From NCBI RefSeq assembly GCF_905397275.1, contig NZ_CAJPUY010000001.1, forward strand, positions 372,001 to 436,000: a DNA stretch of 64,000 nucleotides, read 5' to 3'. The notes beneath the pieces were generated by a model. It did not search any database, was not told where the DNA came from, and worked only from the letters and a program-made list of their open reading frames with translations. The position numbers and the translations under genes were made by a program. The stretch comes from Cupriavidus yeoncheonensis. GTDB taxonomy: Bacteria > Pseudomonadota > Gammaproteobacteria > Burkholderiales > Burkholderiaceae. The stretch's first letter is position 1; the number at the start of each line of letters is the position of its first letter. This document shows positions 59,514-64,000 of the stretch, in pieces.

Positions 59514-60392
59514 TCAGCCCTTCTGTGCAGCGGCCACCTGGGCGGCCACTTCGGCAGCGAAGTCGTCCTGCTTCTTCTCGATGCCTTCGCCCACGACGTA
59601 CAGGGTGAAGCCCTTCACGGTCGTGTTGGCAGCCTTGAGCATCTGCTCGACGGTCTGCTTGTCGTTCTTCACGAACGGCTGGTTGAACAGCGACACTTCC
59701 TTCAGGTACTTCTGGACCGAACCCTCCACCATCTTGGCGGCGATTTCGGCCGGCTTGCCCGACTCGGCAGCCTTCTGCTCGGCAATGCTGCGTTCCTTGG
59801 CGATCAGCTCGGCGGGAACCTGGTCAGCCGACAGCGACACCGGCTTCATGGCGGCCACGTGCATGGCGACGTCCTTGGCGGCAGCTTCGTCGCCATCGAA
59901 CTCGACCATCACGCCGATACGGGTGCCGTGCAGATACGAAACCAGCTTGCCGCCGTTGGCGTAGCGAACAAAGCGGCGGATCGCCAGGTTTTCGCCGATC
60001 TTGCCGATCAGGGCGGTACGGGTGGCTTCAACGCTCACGCCGTCGATTTCCAGCGCCGACAGCGCAGCCACGTCGGCCGGGTTCTGCTTGGCGATCAGCT
60101 CGGCAACCTTGGCGGTGAAAGCCAGGAAGTCGTCGTTCTTGGAGACGAAATCGGTCTCGCAGTTCAATTCGACCAGCGCACCGGTGGTGCCGTCGATGAA
60201 CGAGGCGACCACGCCCTCGGCGGTCACGCGCGACGCGGCCTTGCTGGCCTTGTTGCCCAGCTTGACGCGCAGCAGCTCTTCAGCCTTGTCCAGGTCGCCG
60301 CCGGCCTCGGTCAGGGCCTTCTTGCATTCCATCATCGGCGCGTCGGTCTTCGCGCGCAGTTCAGCCACCATGCTTGCGGTAATTGCCGCCAT
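59514..60392 (-). CDS. tsf: Elongation factor Ts
   Basis: A 292-residue EF-Ts, the nucleotide exchange factor of EF-Tu. The UBA-like N-terminal module ([35 protein letters not shown]) and the TDFV core ([13 protein letters not shown]) are both present. It follows rpsB across a strong intrinsic terminator at 60521-60552, so its level is probably set by readthrough or by a promoter in 60393-60520. Confidence 0.97.
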   Translation of the reverse strand: MAAITASMVAELRAKTDAPMMECKKALTEAGGDLDKAEELLRVKLGNKASKAASRVTAEGVVASFIDGTTGALVELNCETDFVSKNDDFLAFTAKVAELIAKQNPADVAALSALEIDGVSVEATRTALIGKIGENLAIRRFVRYANGGKLVSYLHGTRIGVMVEFDGDEAAAKDVAMHVAAMKPVSLSADQVPAELIAKERSIAEQKAAESGKPAEIAAKMVEGSVQKYLKEVSLFNQPFVKNDKQTVEQMLKAANTTVKGFTLYVVGEGIEKKQDDFAAEVAAQVAAAQKG

Positions 60393-60520
60393 TTGTCACT
60401 CCTTGAATGGTTCGCGCCGGGTGCCCCAGTTTCCTGTCTGGCAACCGGCCGGGTGTACAGCTTCACCCGCGGCAGAGCTTGCCTGCGGCGGATGACAATC
60501 ATCCAGATACTGCAAATTCA

Positions 60521-60552
60521 AAAAAAGGGGGCGCCGGATGTGCCCCCTTTTT
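60521..60552. terminator. Intrinsic terminator/attenuator between rpsB and tsf
   Basis: AAAAAGGGGGC (60523-60533) pairs with GCCCCCTTTTT (60542-60552) around an eight-base loop; A/T tracts at both ends make it usable in both directions. On the minus strand it follows rpsB and precedes tsf, where partial termination is a known way to balance S2 and EF-Ts. Confidence 0.85.
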
Positions 60553-60685
60553 CTTGTCGCAATGCCGAGGCCGGTATTGACCGGCTCCGCGCAACGCCCC
60601 GCACCTTTTGTCAGGTCCGGTGGCCGATGCCTTGTGATCGTTCCGTGGCGATGCGCGTGATCGGGGTCCTCTCGGCAGCCGGCAA

Positions 60686-61429
60686 TCAGCCTTCCTGCAC
60701 TTCGACGAAGTCGTCACCGCCGCGAGCGGCTTCGACAACTTCCTGAACGGCGTTGGCACGGCCTTCCAGGATCGCGTCAGCCACGCCGCGCACGTACAGG
60801 GCCACAGCCTTGGACGAGTCGTCGTTGCCCGGGATCACGTAGTCGATGCCTTCCGGCGAGTGGTTGGTATCGACCACGCCGATCACGGGGATGCCCAGCT
60901 TCTTGGCTTCGGTCACGGCGATCTTGTGGTAGCCGACGTCCACCACGAAGATGGCGTCAGGAACGCCGCCCATGTCCTTGATGCCGCCGATCGACTTTTC
61001 CAGCTTGATCATTTCGCGCTCGAACATCAGCGCTTCCTTCTTGCTCATGGTTTCCAGCGCGCCGGCTTCCTTGGCGGCTTCCATGTCCTTCAGGCGCTTG
61101 ATCGAGGTCTTGACCGTCTTGAAGTTGGTCAGCATGCCGCCGAGCCAGCGGGCGTCGACGTAGGGCATGCCGGCGCGGCCAGCTTCTTCAGCCAGGATTT
61201 CACGCGACTGGCGCTTGGTGCCCACGAACATGATGGTGCCGCGGTTGGCGGCCAGTTGACGCACGTACTTCATTGCGTCCTGGAACATCGGCAACGTCTT
61301 TTCGAGGTTGATGATGTGAATCTTGTTGCGATGGCCGAAGATGAAGGGGGCCATCTTCGGGTTCCAGAAGCGGGTCTGGTGGCCGAAGTGGCAACCGGCT
61401 TCCAGCATTTCGCGCATGGTAACGGACAT
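60686..61429 (-). CDS. rpsB: 30S ribosomal protein S2
   Basis: A 247-residue S2: [22 protein letters not shown] is the S2 N-terminal signature, and [31 protein letters not shown] the central one; acidic C-terminus [11 protein letters not shown]. The ATG at 61429 follows GGAGAATTAC. A sigma-70-like promoter is recognised at 61581-61610. It is first in the rpsB-tsf pair and diverges from map over 354 bases. Confidence 0.97.
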   Translation of the reverse strand: MSVTMREMLEAGCHFGHQTRFWNPKMAPFIFGHRNKIHIINLEKTLPMFQDAMKYVRQLAANRGTIMFVGTKRQSREILAEEAGRAGMPYVDARWLGGMLTNFKTVKTSIKRLKDMEAAKEAGALETMSKKEALMFEREMIKLEKSIGGIKDMGGVPDAIFVVDVGYHKIAVTEAKKLGIPVIGVVDTNHSPEGIDYVIPGNDDSSKAVALYVRGVADAILEGRANAVQEVVEAARGGDDFVEVQEG

Positions 61430-61580
61430 GTAATTCTCCAATAGGGTTAGGTCTGAAGTCCGCCCCGACATTCCTGAAGAGGAACACCCCGGATGGGCGG
61501 ACCAGCGATTTCACGATCTCAAATACGGCCGGTGACAGCGAACAACAGCGAATGTTGCACCGCAACCAGGCCAGCCCGCT

Positions 61581-61610
61581 ATTCTAGCAATAAATGCGCG
61601 TACCACTCAA
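61581..61610 (-). promoter_or_regulatory. Candidate rpsB promoter in the rpsB/map intergenic region
   Basis: On the minus strand TTGAGT (61610-61605), an 18-base spacer and TAGAAT (61586-61581) form a good sigma-70-type promoter 152 bases ahead of rpsB, leaving a leader of about 145 bases. The 354-base gap holds no supported gene. A GATAAT at 61712-61717 on the plus strand may be the -10 of map but lacks a -35. A leader structure for S2 autoregulation could lie at 61430-61575; I could not define one. Confidence 0.55.
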
Positions 61611-61783
61611 GCGGACAGCAACGCTGCCGATACGGGCACGAAGAAACGGGAAGTGCCTTTCATCTGACCCCGATTGCAGGGCCAACCGCTGCGACCGAGC
61701 CCCGATGGTGCGATAATCCCACATTCCCCATCTGATTCTGGCGCGGCCCGTGGCCTCGCCTTCACTTTTTCTGGCGAAGCAGC

Positions 61784-62602
61784 ATGAGCATCCACCTGAA
61801 TACCGCCGAAGACATCGCCCACATGCGCGTGGCTTGCCGCCTTGCCTCGGAAGTCCTCGACTACATCACACCGTTCGTCAAGCCCGGCGTGACGACGGGC
61901 GAACTCGACCGCCTCTGCCATGCCTATATGCGTGACGTGCAAGGCACCGTGCCGGCGCCGCTGAATTATGCGCCCCCGGGCTATCCGCCCTTCCCCGGCG
62001 CCATCTGCACCTCGGTCAATGACGTGATCTGCCACGGCATCCCCGGCGACCGCGTGCTCAAGAGCGGCGACGCCGTCAATCTGGATATCACGGTCATCAC
62101 CAAGGAAGGCTACTATGGCGATACCAGCCGCATGTTCCTCGTCGGTGATGCTTCGATCCTGGCCAAGCGGCTCGCGCAGGTGACCTACGAATGCATGTGG
62201 AAGGGCATCGCGCAGGTGCGCGGCGGCGCCCGCCTGGGCGATATCGGCCACGCCATCCAGGTACATGCGGAAGCCGCCGGCTACAGCGTGGTGCGTGAAT
62301 ACTGCGGCCACGGCATCGGCAAGAACTTCCATGAAGATCCGCAGATCCTGCACTACGGCCGCGCGGGTACCGGCACCGAGATCAAGGCAGGCATGATCTT
62401 CACCGTCGAACCGATGATCAATGCCGGCAAGCGCGATATCCGCACCATGCCCGACCAGTGGACGGTCAAGACCCGCGACCGCAGCCTGTCCGCCCAGTGG
62501 GAACATACCGTGCTGGTGACCGAGACCGGCTACGAGGTACTGACCGTGTCCGCCAACACGCCCGCACCGCCCGCGTTCATCACCGAGTCGGTCGCGGCCT
62601 GA
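61784..62602 (+). CDS. map: Type I methionine aminopeptidase
   Basis: A 272-residue methionine aminopeptidase, which removes the initiator methionine. The five metal ligands are Asp101, Asp113, His176, Glu209 and Glu240, shifted four to five residues from E. coli (97, 108, 171, 204, 235). [15 protein letters not shown] and [13 protein letters not shown] are typical. No N-terminal zinc extension is present. It is divergent from rpsB and lies 47 bases before glnD, with a terminator between. Confidence 0.96.
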   Translation: MSIHLNTAEDIAHMRVACRLASEVLDYITPFVKPGVTTGELDRLCHAYMRDVQGTVPAPLNYAPPGYPPFPGAICTSVNDVICHGIPGDRVLKSGDAVNLDITVITKEGYYGDTSRMFLVGDASILAKRLAQVTYECMWKGIAQVRGGARLGDIGHAIQVHAEAAGYSVVREYCGHGIGKNFHEDPQILHYGRAGTGTEIKAGMIFTVEPMINAGKRDIRTMPDQWTVKTRDRSLSAQWEHTVLVTETGYEVLTVSANTPAPPAFITESVAA

Positions 62603-62618
62603 GCCGCACATGGTTGGG

Positions 62619-62643
62619 GGCGCCTGACGGCGCCTTTCTTTTT
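62619..62643 (+). terminator. Intrinsic terminator after map
   Basis: GGCGCC (62619-62624), loop TGAC, GGCGCC (62629-62634), then TTTCTTTTT on the plus strand. It lies 17 bases after the map stop and just ahead of glnD, so glnD either relies on readthrough or on a promoter inside map. Confidence 0.7.
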
Positions 62644-62649
62644 CCAGCC

Positions 62650-64000
62650 ATGCCCACGAACCATCCTGCCCAGCCCATGGACACCACGCCGGAACTCCTG
62701 CTCGCCGCACGCGTTCGCGACAAGTTGAAAGCCGACAAGCAGGCCCTGTTTGCCGACTTCACCTTGTCGTCTCACGTCGGCACGCTCATCACGCGTCTGC
62801 GCCGGGCCGTCGATGCCGCGCTCATCGAGGCGTGGCGCGGGCTGGACATGCCCGCCGGCGCGGCGCTGGTGGCCGTCGGCGGCTACGGCCGCGGGGAACT
62901 GTTCCCGTATTCCGACGTGGACGTGCTGCTGCTGCTGCCGTCCGAGCCGGATGCCGGCACGGCGAGCCGGCTCGAGCGGTTCATCGGCATGTGCTGGGAC
63001 CTCGGGCTGGAGATCGGCTCGTCGGTGCGTACGGTGGAGGACTGCATCCGGGAAGCCCGCGCCGACATCACGATCCAGACCTCGCTGCTGGAGGCGCGCC
63101 TGCTGACCGGCGAGCGCAAGCTGTTCAATGCGCTGCGCACGCAGCACCAGGCCGATCTGGACCCGGCCGATTTTTTCCAGGCCAAGCTGCTGGAATTGCG
63201 CCAGCGGCACGCCAAGTACCAGGACACGCCCTACGCGCTCGAGCCCAACTGCAAGGAAAGCCCGGGCGGCCTGCGTGACCTGCAGGTGATCCTGTGGATG
63301 ACGAAGGCTGCGGGCCTGGGCCACAGCTGGAAGGAGCTGTTCGAGAAGGGCCTGCTGACAGAGCGCGAAGCCCAGGAGCTCGCACGCAACGAACGCCTGC
63401 TGAAGACCATCCGCGCCCGCCTGCACATCATCGCGGGACGACGCCAGGACGTGCTCGTGTTCGATCTGCAGACCGCGCTGGCCGAATCCTTCGGCTACCG
63501 CCAGAACGACAACAAGCGCGCCAGCGAGCAGCTCATGCGCCGCTACTACTGGGCCGCCAAGGCGGTGACCCAGCTCAACAGCGTGCTGCTGCTCAATATC
63601 GAGGCGCTGCTGTTCCCGAGCGAATCGCAGGTGACGCGCGTGATCAACGAGCGCTTCGTCGAACGCCAGGGCATGCTGGAAATCACCAGCGACAGCCTCT
63701 ACGAAAGCGACCCGCACGCGATCCTTGAAACCTTCCTGCTGTACGAGCGCACGCCGGGCATCAAGGGATTGACGCCGCGCACGCTGCGCGGCCTCTACAA
63801 CGCGCGTACCGTGATGGATGCGCGCTGGCGCAGCGACCCGGAAAACCGCCGCCTGTTTCTGGCCATCCTGCAGGAGCCGCAGGGCATCACCCACGCGCTG
63901 CGCCTGATGAACCAGACCAGCGTGCTGGGCCGCTACCTGATCAATTTCCGGCGCATCGTCGGCCAGATGCAGCATGACCTGTTCCACGTCTACACCGTGG
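62650..64000 (+). CDS. glnD: PII uridylyltransferase/uridylyl-removing enzyme, N-terminal part
   Basis: The first 450 codons of GlnD, running off the right edge. The nucleotidyltransferase motif [16 protein letters not shown] is at residues 77-91, with Asp89/Asp91 as metal ligands; ECNKESPGG-like [18 protein letters not shown] and the helical domain [14 protein letters not shown] follow, and the sequence ends as the HD domain begins ([11 protein letters not shown]). The HD and two ACT domains lie outside. GlnD senses glutamine and modifies PII. ATG 62650 has no good ribosome site; ATG 62677 is an alternative. Confidence 0.95.
   Translation, partial: MPTNHPAQPMDTTPELLLAARVRDKLKADKQALFADFTLSSHVGTLITRLRRAVDAALIEAWRGLDMPAGAALVAVGGYGRGELFPYSDVDVLLLLPSEPDAGTASRLERFIGMCWDLGLEIGSSVRTVEDCIREARADITIQTSLLEARLLTGERKLFNALRTQHQADLDPADFFQAKLLELRQRHAKYQDTPYALEPNCKESPGGLRDLQVILWMTKAAGLGHSWKELFEKGLLTEREAQELARNERLLKTIRARLHIIAGRRQDVLVFDLQTALAESFGYRQNDNKRASEQLMRRYYWAAKAVTQLNSVLLLNIEALLFPSESQVTRVINERFVERQGMLEITSDSLYESDPHAILETFLLYERTPGIKGLTPRTLRGLYNARTVMDARWRSDPENRRLFLAILQEPQGITHALRLMNQTSVLGRYLINFRRIVGQMQHDLFHVYTV

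Overview
The window is GC-rich chromosomal DNA of a betaproteobacterium, most likely a Burkholderiaceae member close to Cupriavidus/Ralstonia. The evidence is the block map / rpsB-tsf-pyrH-frr-uppS-cdsA-dxr-rseP-bamA-ompH-lpxD-fabZ-lpxA-lpxB-rnhB in the order usual for that group, the CX14CX2C form of QueE described from Burkholderia, many LysR regulators and polyhydroxyalkanoate (PHA) genes. This placement is from gene content and recalled families; no database search was run. I saw no rRNA, tRNA or CRISPR array.

Layout. 1-7.6 kb (plus strand) is a storage-polymer and transport region: the end of an acyl-CoA ligase, a PHA synthase that reads like the Pseudomonas class II (medium-chain) type, a Pseudomonas-type intracellular PHA depolymerase, a translationally coupled DUF445 membrane protein, a PPK2 polyphosphate kinase, a 163-bp MITE-like element inserted in the ppk2 stop codon, a SulP transporter and a small RRM-like protein. 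7.6-16.3 kb is accessory catabolism: two divergent LysR genes frame a four-gene set (ThDP-dependent decarboxylase-like enzyme, aldehyde dehydrogenase, tautomerase, acetoacetate-decarboxylase-fold protein), followed by a SnoaL-like protein, a RutE-type reductase and a PaaI-type thioesterase. 16.5-24.8 kb holds DUF1289, MOSC, glutamine amidotransferase, a penicillin-acylase-family enzyme, an aldehyde dehydrogenase, an unknown protein and the ABC-F protein YbiT.

25.0-27.8 kb (minus strand) is ldcA-tadA-queD-queE, a set rich in tRNA wobble-base modification. 28.2-33.0 kb has an MFS exporter, DUF1993, an unknown small protein, and an aldehyde dehydrogenase divergent from a LysR gene with a clear inverted-repeat operator between them. 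33.1-36.9 kb is guaB - membrane protein - guaA. 37.0-41.5 kb holds a DMT transporter, a DUF4124 protein, ratA-rnfH, smpB and a SPFH/NfeD pair. 41.7-45.3 kb is the divergent ppsA/ppsR pair.

45.3-61.4 kb (minus strand) is a nearly uninterrupted essential block: translation (rpsB, tsf, frr), UMP kinase, isoprenoid and phospholipid precursors (dxr, uppS, cdsA), outer-membrane assembly (rseP, bamA, ompH), lipid A synthesis (lpxD, fabZ, lpxA, lpxB), rnhB and an RNA methyltransferase. map and the 5' part of glnD run the other way at the right end.

Most noteworthy: the class II-like PHA module, the MITE that changed a TAA stop to TAG without altering the protein, the uncharacterised keto-acid/aldehyde cluster, and the LysR operator at 32.07-32.12 kb. 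I found no convincing wholly new defence or mobile system.
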